Under the pieces are notes generated by a model. That model did no database searches. It saw only the letters and a list, made by a program, of their open reading frames with translations, and was not told where the DNA came from. Of a stretch of 64,000 nt of DNA, positions 20,024-27,902 are shown one piece after another. The stretch covers positions 1-64,000 of the forward strand of contig NZ_JANRHH010000047.1 in assembly GCF_030433435.1 (NCBI RefSeq). Direction: 5' to 3'. Source of the DNA: Polycladomyces subterraneus. GTDB taxonomy: Bacteria > Bacillota > Bacilli > Thermoactinomycetales > JIR-001. Within the stretch, counting starts at the first letter, position 1. Every line of letters starts with the position of its first letter. Made by a program: the position numbers and the translations under genes.

Positions 20024-20058
20024 AAAAAGTCATTGAAGTGCCCGCTTCAATGACTTTT
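20024..20058 (-). terminator. Riboswitch-controlled terminator upstream of kimA
   Basis: On the minus strand AAAAGTCATTGAAG pairs with CTTCAATGACTTTT and runs into a T tract, between the c-di-AMP aptamer and kimA. Confidence 0.88.
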
Positions 20059-20065
20059 GGTCATG

Positions 20066-20212
20066 TGAAGAAGCACACTTCCCTCTCAGCACGCTTACGA
20101 GGTTAGCTGACGGATTCGGGTCCGTGAGAGTGACCCTACCGGTGATGGCACCGGATTCACCCCAAAAATTGGTTCCCCCGTTCCTTTACGGATTCAGCGC
20201 TCGGAGTGTGAA
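20066..20212 (-). promoter_or_regulatory. c-di-AMP riboswitch (ydaO/yuaA type)
   Basis: Read on the minus strand it contains the conserved blocks GCTGAATCCGTAAAGGAACG, GGGGGAACC, GGGGTGAATC, TAGGGTCACTCTCACGGACC, CGAATCCGTCAGCTAACCTC and GAGAGGGAAG. These are the hallmark sequences of the ydaO aptamer. Binding of c-di-AMP should favour the terminator that follows and so shut off kimA when potassium is plentiful. Confidence 0.96.
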
Positions 20213-20244
20213 ACTGTCGGGTATTAGGTTTTGTCATGTTTAGC

Positions 20245-20273
20245 ATTCTAATCCGTTTACCGGAACCTGTCAA
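20245..20273 (-). promoter_or_regulatory. Sigma-A promoter of the kimA leader
   Basis: On the minus strand TTGACA (20273-20268), a 17-nt spacer and TAGAAT (20250-20245), just ahead of the riboswitch. Confidence 0.82.
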
Positions 20274-20343
20274 TCAAGAATTTTTAACCGGTCCTTAACC
20301 AATAGGCAACCGTTTTTGTCGAATCAGGAGGGTTCGTCTGCGA

Positions 20344-21662
20344 TTGCAATCGCCGACAGAGTTGCAGATGGTTCGCGCTTGGACGAGTGGGACGCTGCTG
20401 ACGGTGAAGGGTGTACGGTTGTCTCGCCCGGACCCGGCGAAAATCCTGGCGGTTTTGATGCGCGATCGTTTTATCGCCGTCAATTCGTGCATTGGATCGC
20501 GACAGCGGACGGGCTTCGCGAGGTGTCGGCGAAACCACCGCCCCCATGGCATGTATTCGCATGGTCAGACCGGATTCGGCGTAGCGGGGCTGAAATCCTG
20601 ACACAAATGTATCCGGCAGAGATCTCCGGTCTGATTCGCGGATTGGTGCTGGGAGAGAGAAAAGCGGTGCCGGAATAGTCATGGATATGGTGTACGGCAT
20701 ACGCGGCGGCATGTGTATACGCATTGTACGCATGGACGGGCAATGCGCTTCATCCCCATCGGCATCGCTGGTGTTCGGCGGTGTTGCTTACGGGTCTGAT
20801 CTGCTACTCTTATCATCCTTTTCACGGGGAGACTGAGGCGCGCATTATCTTTCTCGACGTAGGGCAGGGGGACTGCGCCGTCATCGAGACACCGCGAGGA
20901 CAGGTCATCGTAGTGGACGGCGGCGGGATGGTGTCTTTTCCGCAAAAGTCATGGCAACGGCGGCAACATCCCTACGACGTGGGAGAGAAAACGTTGGTTC
21001 CGTATCTGCGTTATCGCGGCATCCGGCATATTGACTACCTCATCATGACGCACGGGGATACGGACCACATCGGAGGATTGCAGAAAGTGGTGGAACAATT
21101 CCCCGTTCGCCTCGTCCTGCGTAATCCCCACCCACCCCGTACAGCGACGGAACGGAAATTGATGCGCACTTTGATCGAACACGGTGCCCGCATCACCGCA
21201 CCTTCCCCCGGAACGGCATGGACTCTGGAACCGGGGGTTACATGGCAGTTTCTCCATCCCGATCCGGCTCATCTCTCGACCGACGGGCGGACCAACAGTG
21301 ATTCCATTGTTTTTTTGCTGCAGATCCAACACTTTCGATTGCTGATGACGGGGGACATCGAGCAGGAAGCGGAAGCGGACATAGTGGGAAAGTGGCGCTT
21401 TCCACCGGTAGATGTGCTGAAAGTGGCCCATCACGGAAGTCGTACATCGACAGGTGAATCATGGCTTGCGCACGTCCGGCCCGGTTTTGCCGTGATCTCG
21501 GTCGGCCGGCACAACCGGTTCGGCCATCCGGCTCCGGAAGTGATTCGCCGCTTGCAAAGCCATCGGATTCACGTGTGGCGGACAGACCGTGACGGGGCGG
21601 TGACCATCCGGATTCGTCCGGCCGGTTGGACGGCGGAGACAACATTGTCGGTGGCTAGATGA
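20344..21662 (+). pseudogene. comEC: ComEC remnant without the membrane channel domain
   Basis: Three blocks of ComEC remain. First, a short piece reading SGTLLTVKGVRLSRPDPA in one frame, then after a frameshift NPGGFDARSFYRRQF...GLIRGLVLGERKAVPE, the end of the N-terminal OB-like region. A TAG at 20676 and loss of the whole Competence transmembrane domain (HLLAISGLHVG-type region absent) follow. The same frame then resumes with the last membrane helix and the metallo-beta-lactamase-like domain (FLDVGQGDCAVIETP, MTHGDTDHIGG, VAHHGSRTST). The 5' end of the gene is also missing. The MBL part (from about 20724) is open and could be translated, but DNA transport is not possible. Confidence 0.88.
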
Positions 21663-22005
21663 CATCACATCGGATGGTTGGCCGTTGCAAACAGTCGTGT
21701 CATTGTTCTGGGGCGTGTCTGGTTATTCCGTAAGGGAGAAATGTTTTCCTATGCGAGTGATTGACCAAGCCATGTCTTAGCGAAGACTCGGGAAGCGCAG
21801 GATTGACTTGGACAGTATTCACCAGGCAAGCCCTAAAAAAGCGATCTTCTTCCTGTGAGTGTTCTTCTCGGATCGGACCGGCTTGTCCGTCTATGGTACA
21901 ATGGGGAATGAATTTGCTCCCGGGAGAGCGTACCGCAGTCCGGATTCCAAGAAAATAGCAACCTTTGATACCCCAGGACCGTCTGGTAAATTAGGAGGGA
22001 TAGAT
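21663..22005 (+). other. Gap before the sigma factor gene, with an intergenic core element copy
   Basis: No gene. 21754-21828 matches the core element: GAGTGATTGACCAAGCC, AGCGAAGACTCGGGAAGCGC and TTGGACAGTATTCACCAG. The last 18 bases are identical to a stretch at 37851. Homology with the copy near 37660 begins upstream at GGGAGAAATG (21734). TACAAT at 21896 could be a -10 box, but no convincing -35 was found. Confidence 0.55.
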
Positions 22006-22548
22006 GTGGTCGAAGCGGAATGGGTCAAACGGGCGCAAGCCGGCGATCGCGAGACCATGATCCGGCTGCTGCGGGAAATCGAGACACCTGTCTACCGCAC
22101 GGCCTATTATCTCCTGGGAAATGAGCAGGATGCGCTGGACGCGACCCAAGAAGCACTGCTGAAGATCTATCATCGGATTTCCACTTTTCAGGGGCAATCC
22201 CGCTTTGAAACTTGGGCGCAACGCATTGTGACCAACATTTGTATCGATCAGTTTCGCCGCAAATCGAAAGTGGTACCGATGCCGGAAGAGATGCAACCGG
22301 TGGATACCGAGGCGGAACAGGCAGTGCACCAATCCCATTTTCATTCGGATCTGAAAATGGCCATTTCGCAATTGCCTGATCAACAACGAACGGCTGTCGT
22401 GTTGCGCTATGTACACGACTACAGTTACCAGGAAATAGCAGAAACGATGGATTTGCCCATCAATACCGTAAAATCCCATTTATTTCGCGCGCGCAAACAA
22501 TTGCAAGTGCTGTTGGCGGAATACAAGGAAGGGGGTGTCGCACGATGA
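22006..22548 (+). CDS. ECF RNA polymerase sigma factor
   Basis: 180 residues, extracytoplasmic-function sigma factor resembling the SigW group. Region 2 spans DALDATQEALLKIYHRIS to IVTNICIDQFRRK and region 4 is LPDQQRTAVVLRYVHDYSYQ to NTVKSHLFRARKQL. A GTG start is chosen with TAGGAGGG 6 nt upstream; the longer upstream frame is not protein-like. The stop overlaps the start of the anti-sigma gene by 4 nt, as expected for a co-regulated pair. Which stress it answers cannot be told from sequence alone. Confidence 0.9.
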   Translation: MVEAEWVKRAQAGDRETMIRLLREIETPVYRTAYYLLGNEQDALDATQEALLKIYHRISTFQGQSRFETWAQRIVTNICIDQFRRKSKVVPMPEEMQPVDTEAEQAVHQSHFHSDLKMAISQLPDQQRTAVVLRYVHDYSYQEIAETMDLPINTVKSHLFRARKQLQVLLAEYKEGGVAR

Positions 22549-23243
22549 GGTGTGAGGACGCGCTGGAATTGATTCAGCGGAGTTTGGACGAGGAATTGTC
22601 CGAGGCGGAACAGGAACGTCTCCAATCCCATCTGTCCGTGTGCACCAGTTGTTCGGATTTTCAATCGCGGCTGAAGCGACTGGATGAGCATTTATCTCTC
22701 CTACCCCACGTCCATCCGCCTGTCAGCGTGGTCGACCGTATCCTGCCACAGTTGGAAAAACCAATGCCGACACGTACCTTCCGCAGATGGTTCACCAAAA
22801 TGGGATGGATCAGCGGGGGGATCGCTGCAGCGATCGCAATCATAATCGGTGCCATCTTCACCCAATGGGGGATACCGGAAGAGCACACGCCTCCAAAACC
22901 GCCGGTTGCGACAAACCCATCCGGTGGTACCTCAGCGAAGGACCATCCCTCCTCCGGCCAACAACCTGTTGTCGGAGCATCCGTGGAGGATACGGGAGAC
23001 AAGGCCGAATGGTCGCCCCATCGGCGCTATCAGGCGGTGGTATCCGGCAACCGCGTAGAAGTGCGTACAAGAGAAGGGAAGTTGTGGTATCGCTCTTCCG
23101 CTTGGCAAAATGGAGGCAAAGCCCAACTCAGTTGGGCCGATGATCGCAAGCTGATCGTTCTGATCGTTTGGCATGGAAAAGACGGTCAAGCAAAATCGGT
23201 GTTAAAAAAATACGATGTGGTTCACAAACAAGAAGAAAAGTAG
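22545..23243 (+). CDS. Membrane anti-sigma factor with zinc-finger (ZAS-like) domain
   Basis: 232 residues. The N-terminal anti-sigma domain has the H-x3-C-x2-C motif (HLSVCTSC, about residues 28-35). One transmembrane helix follows (about 84-107, GWISGGIAAAIAIIIGAIF), then an extracellular part with a Pro/Thr/Ser-rich linker and a small C-terminal domain. It presumably sequesters the upstream ECF sigma factor until regulated proteolysis, by analogy with RsiW. The extracellular sensing part is not recognised. Confidence 0.85.
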   Translation: MRCEDALELIQRSLDEELSEAEQERLQSHLSVCTSCSDFQSRLKRLDEHLSLLPHVHPPVSVVDRILPQLEKPMPTRTFRRWFTKMGWISGGIAAAIAIIIGAIFTQWGIPEEHTPPKPPVATNPSGGTSAKDHPSSGQQPVVGASVEDTGDKAEWSPHRRYQAVVSGNRVEVRTREGKLWYRSSAWQNGGKAQLSWADDRKLIVLIVWHGKDGQAKSVLKKYDVVHKQEEK

Positions 23244-23268
23244 AAGGCGGAGCAGGGGGGACTGCTGA

Positions 23269-24291
23269 ATGTACCGCACTTTGGCGCGGGAGATCATGAA
23301 GGGGCATATTGAGCCGGTTTATTTGTTATACGGCAAAGAAAGCTTTTTGATCGAAGAGATGGTTCACTTGTTGCGTAAACATGTCCTGCCTTCGGAGGAT
23401 CCTTCCTTTCATGAAGTGATCCTGGACTTGGAGGAAATCCCGGTGCAACAGCTGGTGCAGGAGGCGGAAACCCCCTCATTTTTCGGTGGGCGCCGGTTGG
23501 TGATCGGTAAAAATGCATGGTTCTTGACTGCGGCCAAAGGGAAGGACAAAGTGGAGCACCAACCGGAAGAGCTCCTGCGGTATACAGAAAATCCCTTGGA
23601 ATCCAATGTCATGGTATTGATCGTACCCGCTGAAAAACTGGACACACGAAAAAAAACGGTGAAAGCGTTGGAAAAAAACTGTTGCACCGTCGCTTTTCCC
23701 CCATTGGAAGAAAAGGAGTTGCCGGGCTGGGTGGCCAAACGGCTGAAACAAGCGGGTGCATCAGCCCAACCGGAAGCTGTTCGGCGGTTGATCCAGTTGA
23801 CGGGGAACGATTTGCGCATGTTGGATCAGGAATGCAAGAAACTGGCCGCCTATGCCGGGAGTGAGGAGATCACGTCGGAGATGGTGGAACTGCTGGTTCC
23901 ACGGACATTGGAACATGACGTATTCAAACTGGTGGATTGTGTCGCGCGGCAGAAAACGGACGAGGCGCTGTCCATCTTGTACGATTTGTTGTATCAGCGG
24001 GAGGAACCGATTCGAATCCTCGCCTTGCTGATTCGCCAGTACCGAATCATGTTGCAAGTGAAAGTGTTGGTTCAACAAGGAAAATCGGAGCGCCAGATTG
24101 CTTCCATCCTTGGGTTACACCCGTACCCGGTCAAACTGGCTGTGCGTCAAGGGGAGGCATACTCCGAGAAAGCGCTGCGCTCCTTACTGTTGGAAGCCAT
24201 TGAAACTGATCAGGCCGTCAAGTCAGGAAAAATAGACAAAGTGTTGGCATTGGAACGGTTTTTGATGGCGCAAACACCGGAGCTGGTTTAA
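23269..24291 (+). CDS. holA: DNA polymerase III subunit delta
   Basis: 340 residues, normal for HolA/YqeN. It is the clamp-loader subunit that opens the sliding clamp. Motifs: VYLLYGKESFLIEE at the N-terminus, the central FFGGRRLVIGKNAW, TGNDLRMLDQECKKLAAYAG and the C-terminal DQAVKSGKIDKVLALERFL. In B. subtilis holA follows comEC and precedes rpsT; here a five-gene block plus trpS lies between holA and rpsT. Confidence 0.93.
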   Translation: MYRTLAREIMKGHIEPVYLLYGKESFLIEEMVHLLRKHVLPSEDPSFHEVILDLEEIPVQQLVQEAETPSFFGGRRLVIGKNAWFLTAAKGKDKVEHQPEELLRYTENPLESNVMVLIVPAEKLDTRKKTVKALEKNCCTVAFPPLEEKELPGWVAKRLKQAGASAQPEAVRRLIQLTGNDLRMLDQECKKLAAYAGSEEITSEMVELLVPRTLEHDVFKLVDCVARQKTDEALSILYDLLYQREEPIRILALLIRQYRIMLQVKVLVQQGKSERQIASILGLHPYPVKLAVRQGEAYSEKALRSLLLEAIETDQAVKSGKIDKVLALERFLMAQTPELV

Positions 24292-24309
24292 TCACTTCCG
24301 AATATAATC

Positions 24310-24332
24310 ATCTTCTGATGTCATCAGAAGAT
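24310..24332 (+). terminator. Perfect hairpin after holA
   Basis: ATCTTCTGAT/ATCAGAAGAT with a 3-nt loop, 18 nt after the holA stop. No T-run follows, so termination is inferred from position only. Confidence 0.5.
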
Positions 24333-24401
24333 CAAGGTCACCCCAAACCGGGGGCGTAGGTGCGGGTAAAGACCGTTTTCCATGAGAGAAAAGTGTCCTC
24401 G

Positions 24402-24455
24402 ACTAAATTGCTGCGCGTTCCAGGTTCTTCGCTCAGTAGGGCTGGGTCAGTCGTT
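24402..24455 (-). repeat. Intergenic core element copy, minus strand
   Basis: Read on the minus strand: CGACTGACCCAGCCC, GAGCGAAGAACCTGGAACGC, GCAGCAATT. It matches the plus-strand copies at 8462, 21754, 37683 and 56666, and lies downstream of the minus-strand FAD gene. So the element keeps a 3'-flanking position relative to the gene on its own strand. Apart from it and the two flanking hairpins, the 24292-24584 gap shows nothing else. Confidence 0.6.
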
Positions 24456-24533
24456 TGACAGAAATGTGGGACCTGCTTGTCTATCAAGGGGGTCGTCGGC
24501 AAACGCCCTGAGAGTTTGCCGAAAAAAGATTGA

Positions 24534-24569
24534 AATAAAAAGATCCTGAGGGGGTTACCCCCCCTCAGG
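24534..24569 (-). terminator. Terminator of the FAD oxidoreductase gene
   Basis: Minus strand CCTGAGGGGG/CCCCCTCAGG stem followed by ATCTTTTTATTT. Confidence 0.8.
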
Positions 24570-24584
24570 TTGATGGAACTCGTT

Positions 24585-25886
24585 CTATTGACCCATGTGT
24601 TGCTCGCCCCGATGTGCCAGGATCCGATTGGTGACGTTATAGGCCGAGCTGAAGGAAAGCTCGGATAATTGTCCCTCCCCTTGACACCAATCACCGGCAA
24701 AATATGCATTGGCGATGCTGTAGAATTTGGTCGGCATCAACCGTTGATCGTCGATGCACTTGATTTCCTGTACGGTGGCACGTTTCGAAATTCGCTTGGC
24801 TACTAATACATCTCGCCAACCCGGGAAGTGTTTGTCATAAACGGATTCGATCGTCGCCACTTTTTCATCCGCTCTGTTTTGTTCGATCTCATCCTGGGTC
24901 AGATAAGCAACGGCCTGCATCAGTTGACCGCCTTCCGGGATACATGTCTCATCGTAATAGGAGATGTCGGTGATAAATACGCGTTCCCCTTTATGGTAAA
25001 TGTAAGTATAAGGGCTTTCGATCCGTTTGCTGAGACCGACATCGTATACGACAACTTGATTCGGAACGTATCGACTGTATTCTTCAAACAACGGCGCAAA
25101 TCGCGTTTCGCCGAACAGGGTAAGCAATTCTTTGGGTGGAATGCAGAAAATGAAATGATCGGCGTGATAGACCGTATCTTTCCCGTGGACCGCTGTGACG
25201 CGGTTGCCTTCCGTCTCCACTTTTTGCACTTTTTCTTTGGTCAGGATCCGACCGCCGTTTTTAGTGAGAATATCCGCAAAACCATCCACAATGGATTGCC
25301 AGCCGCCCCCGATGTAGGCTACAGCGTGATGGGTGGCAAATAATCGGCTGTAATATTGGAAAAATAGCGGGGACGGTATTTTCTCTGGCTCATTGGTGAA
25401 AAAGTTGGAGGATGCAAGCGTTAACAGCAAATCGCGCAAAGGTTCCGGCTCTTTTTTCAGATATTCGCCTATCGGAACCCCGTCTTCCCCCCGTTCGATA
25501 TGGGTTAGTGTTTTGATCACTTCATAGGCGAAGCGTAATTTGTTTTTGTTGTCCAGGATTTTGGTTTGAAATAGCCGTTCCAAGGTAGACGGCATCGGGG
25601 TTGTGAACGATCCCAGATCGTAATACGCTTTTTTGGGGGAGAAATCCCGCCAGTTTACCTTGAGATCCAACTCGTGTTCGTATTTACGCAAGATACTTTT
25701 GTCACGGGCGTAAATGGCATGAGCTCCAAAATTGAAATTAAACCCTTTCATCGGGATGGTGATCGCCCGACCACCCAACTTTGGTGATTTTTCCAACAGC
25801 GTGACTTCGTAACCATGGTAGGCCAAACGCGCGGCCGCGCTCAACCCTGCCAATCCACCACCGACGACAACTACTTTTTCTGACAC
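24585..25886 (-). CDS. FAD-dependent amine oxidase/phytoene desaturase-like oxidoreductase
   Basis: 433 residues. The N-terminus VVVVGGGLAGLSAAARLAYHGYEV is an FAD-binding GxGxxG fold, followed by LLEKSPKLGGRAIT, the typical second motif of the amine-oxidase/protoporphyrinogen-oxidase superfamily. The C-terminal FAD motif is NAYFAGDWCQGEGQLSELS. The substrate cannot be told; a carotenoid or haem-related role is possible. The GTG start at 25886 was chosen because AGGAG lies 10 nt upstream; an in-frame GTG at 25916 would add 10 residues unlike the family. Confidence 0.8.
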   Translation of the reverse strand: MSEKVVVVGGGLAGLSAAARLAYHGYEVTLLEKSPKLGGRAITIPMKGFNFNFGAHAIYARDKSILRKYEHELDLKVNWRDFSPKKAYYDLGSFTTPMPSTLERLFQTKILDNKNKLRFAYEVIKTLTHIERGEDGVPIGEYLKKEPEPLRDLLLTLASSNFFTNEPEKIPSPLFFQYYSRLFATHHAVAYIGGGWQSIVDGFADILTKNGGRILTKEKVQKVETEGNRVTAVHGKDTVYHADHFIFCIPPKELLTLFGETRFAPLFEEYSRYVPNQVVVYDVGLSKRIESPYTYIYHKGERVFITDISYYDETCIPEGGQLMQAVAYLTQDEIEQNRADEKVATIESVYDKHFPGWRDVLVAKRISKRATVQEIKCIDDQRLMPTKFYSIANAYFAGDWCQGEGQLSELSFSSAYNVTNRILAHRGEQHMGQ

Positions 25887-26028
25887 GGATGACACACTCC
25901 TATTCTGATTGACCACGAAGATAAAGCGTTTTCCTATTCCATAGATTATTGTAACAAAGTTGCCACCCCCTCGCGTAGGGGATAATGGATGTTTGAAAGT
26001 TCCGTTTTCGTTTCAGGAGGTAAAGGAG

Positions 26029-26526
26029 ATGGATAAGAAAGATCGGGAGCGCATTTCCCCGATGATCGTCAGCGCTTGTTTTGCCGGGATTCACTGCCGT
26101 TTTGACCAAAGGCACAACCGGATCGATGCCATTCAGCGACTGGTTCGGGAAGGGCGGGCGATTCCCATTTGTCCCGAACAGATGGGCGGTCTGCCTACCC
26201 CACGCAATCCGGCGGAGATCGTCGGCGGTGACGGAGACGATGTGCTGGACGGCCGGGCCCGTGTCGTGGACAACCATGGGAATGACGTGACAGAAGCATT
26301 CCTGGCCGGAGCACGTGAAGCGTTGGCCATGGCAAAGGCGATCGGCGCCAAAAAAGCGATTTTGAAGGAGCGGAGCCCGTCATGCGGCAGTTGTGCCATT
26401 TACGATGGGACTTTCAGCAAAACGTTGAAGTCAGGGATGGGGGTAACCGCTGCATTATTGCGAAGGCACGGAATCGAAGTCGTGTCGGAAGAAACATGGG
26501 AAGAAAAAAAGGATGCACAAGATTAA
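26029..26526 (+). CDS. DUF523 family protein
   Basis: 165 residues. Conserved cysteine motifs of DUF523 are all present: VSACFAGIHCRFD near the start, ICPEQMGGLPTPR in the middle and KERSPSCGSCAIYDGTF. The cysteines suggest metal or cluster binding, but the function is unknown. The start has CAGGAGGTAAAGGAG directly upstream. It is divergent from the FAD oxidoreductase gene and followed by the nitronate monooxygenase gene in the same direction after 120 nt. Confidence 0.85.
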   Translation: MDKKDRERISPMIVSACFAGIHCRFDQRHNRIDAIQRLVREGRAIPICPEQMGGLPTPRNPAEIVGGDGDDVLDGRARVVDNHGNDVTEAFLAGAREALAMAKAIGAKKAILKERSPSCGSCAIYDGTFSKTLKSGMGVTAALLRRHGIEVVSEETWEEKKDAQD

Positions 26527-26646
26527 ATCCGTACTGTATGTCGCAATTCAGGAGGGAGGGGATGAATTTCCCCTGTTTTTTATTTTTGAGAATTAAATTA
26601 CTATGATGAAAATGAACGACAATACCAACAAAGGGGAGAGGGGCCC

Positions 26647-27723
26647 ATGTGGTCGGAAACCGAAGTCGTGCGCAGATTGGGTGTGCAATATCCCATTATC
26701 CAGGCAGGGATGGCGGGAGGTCCTGCATCGCCGGAGTTGGCCGCGGCGGTTTCGGAGGCAGGGGGATTGGGAACACTGGGGGCCGGTTATTGGACGGGTG
26801 AACAGTTGCGGGATGCCGTTCGTACCGTGCGCCGGTTGACCGACCGCCCGTTTGCCGTCAATCTGTTCGCCCCGGAACCTTATGAAGTGTCAGCGGAGGA
26901 GATTTCCCGTGTTCAAGAGAAAATGCGTCTCTATCGAAAAGCATTGGGATTGTCGGAACCACAAGTTCCCCAACAGTTTGCTCCGTCGTTTGAGGAACAG
27001 ATAGAAGTGGTGTTGGAAGAACGGGTGCCCGTATTCAGTTTTACGTTTGGCAAGTTGGAGGCCGAATGGATGCAGATTTTGAAGGGCCGCGATGTGGTGG
27101 TGATCGGCACGGCGACCACCGTGCGGGAGGCGGTCACGTTGGAGCAGAGTGGTGTGGATATGGTAGTGGCCCAGGCGTTCGAGGCGGGCGGCCATCGGGG
27201 GACGTTTTTGAGCCGGTTTGAGGAAGCGATGATCGGCGGGATGGCGTTGATCCCGGCGATGGTGGACGCCGTCCGCATCCCGGTGATTGCCGCAGGCGGC
27301 ATCATGGACGGTCGGGGAATCGCTGCGGCCTTGACCTTGGGGGCGCAAGGCGTGCAATTGGGCACTGCGTTTTTGACCTGCCGGGAGAGTGGCGCCCATA
27401 TGTTGCACCAGCAAGCGGTGCTGTCTGCTACCGAGGAGAGTACGACGCTGACGCGCGCTTTCTCCGGCAAGCCTGCACGAGGTATCCGCAACCGGTTCAT
27501 CGAGGAGATGGCGGATGTCGAAGTACCCGATTATCCAATACAAAATGCGTTGACCCGTGAGATCCGACAAGCGGCAGGCAAGCAGGGACGCCCCGAATTT
27601 CTGTCGATGTGGGCGGGACAAGGCACCCGATTGAGTCGGGAGACAACGGCAGAAGCGTTGATACAGGTATTGGTGAAGGAAACGGAGGAAGCGGTTGATC
27701 GGTTGGCAAAGTCAGTGCGTTGA
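26647..27723 (+). CDS. Nitronate monooxygenase / FabK-like FMN enzyme
   Basis: 358 residues, TIM-barrel FMN protein of the NMO/2-nitropropane dioxygenase family. Motifs: IIQAGMAGGPASPELAAAVSEAGG, VVAQAFEAGGHRGTF (FMN and catalytic histidine region), VIAAGGIMDGRGIAAAL and GAQGVQLGTAFLTC. These fit nitronate monooxygenase, which detoxifies propionate 3-nitronate and similar compounds. FabK enoyl reductases share the fold, so an alternative is fatty acid reduction. GGGGAGAGG lies upstream of the ATG. Confidence 0.85.
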   Translation: MWSETEVVRRLGVQYPIIQAGMAGGPASPELAAAVSEAGGLGTLGAGYWTGEQLRDAVRTVRRLTDRPFAVNLFAPEPYEVSAEEISRVQEKMRLYRKALGLSEPQVPQQFAPSFEEQIEVVLEERVPVFSFTFGKLEAEWMQILKGRDVVVIGTATTVREAVTLEQSGVDMVVAQAFEAGGHRGTFLSRFEEAMIGGMALIPAMVDAVRIPVIAAGGIMDGRGIAAALTLGAQGVQLGTAFLTCRESGAHMLHQQAVLSATEESTTLTRAFSGKPARGIRNRFIEEMADVEVPDYPIQNALTREIRQAAGKQGRPEFLSMWAGQGTRLSRETTAEALIQVLVKETEEAVDRLAKSVR

Positions 27724-27845
27724 GCTTGTGAAGTGCGGAGGGAAAAATCGCCACCTTTTCCTATATCCTATCGAATGGGGTGTGTCGCACTCCACGGTTT
27801 GAAGCGGCCTTGGTTTTCATTGATGCCGGGCAGTTTTCAACATGC

Positions 27846-27869
27846 TGGCCGCTCCGATCGGAGCGGCCA
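27846..27869. repeat. 24-bp perfect palindrome between convergent genes
   Basis: The two 12-nt half sites TGGCCGCTCCGA and TCGGAGCGGCCA are exact inverse complements with no loop. There is no T-run on either side. It may be a bidirectional transcription barrier or a protein-binding site. Confidence 0.5.
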
Positions 27870-27902
27870 ATGTATGGTTCACTTCTGCTACACCCTTTTT
27901 AC

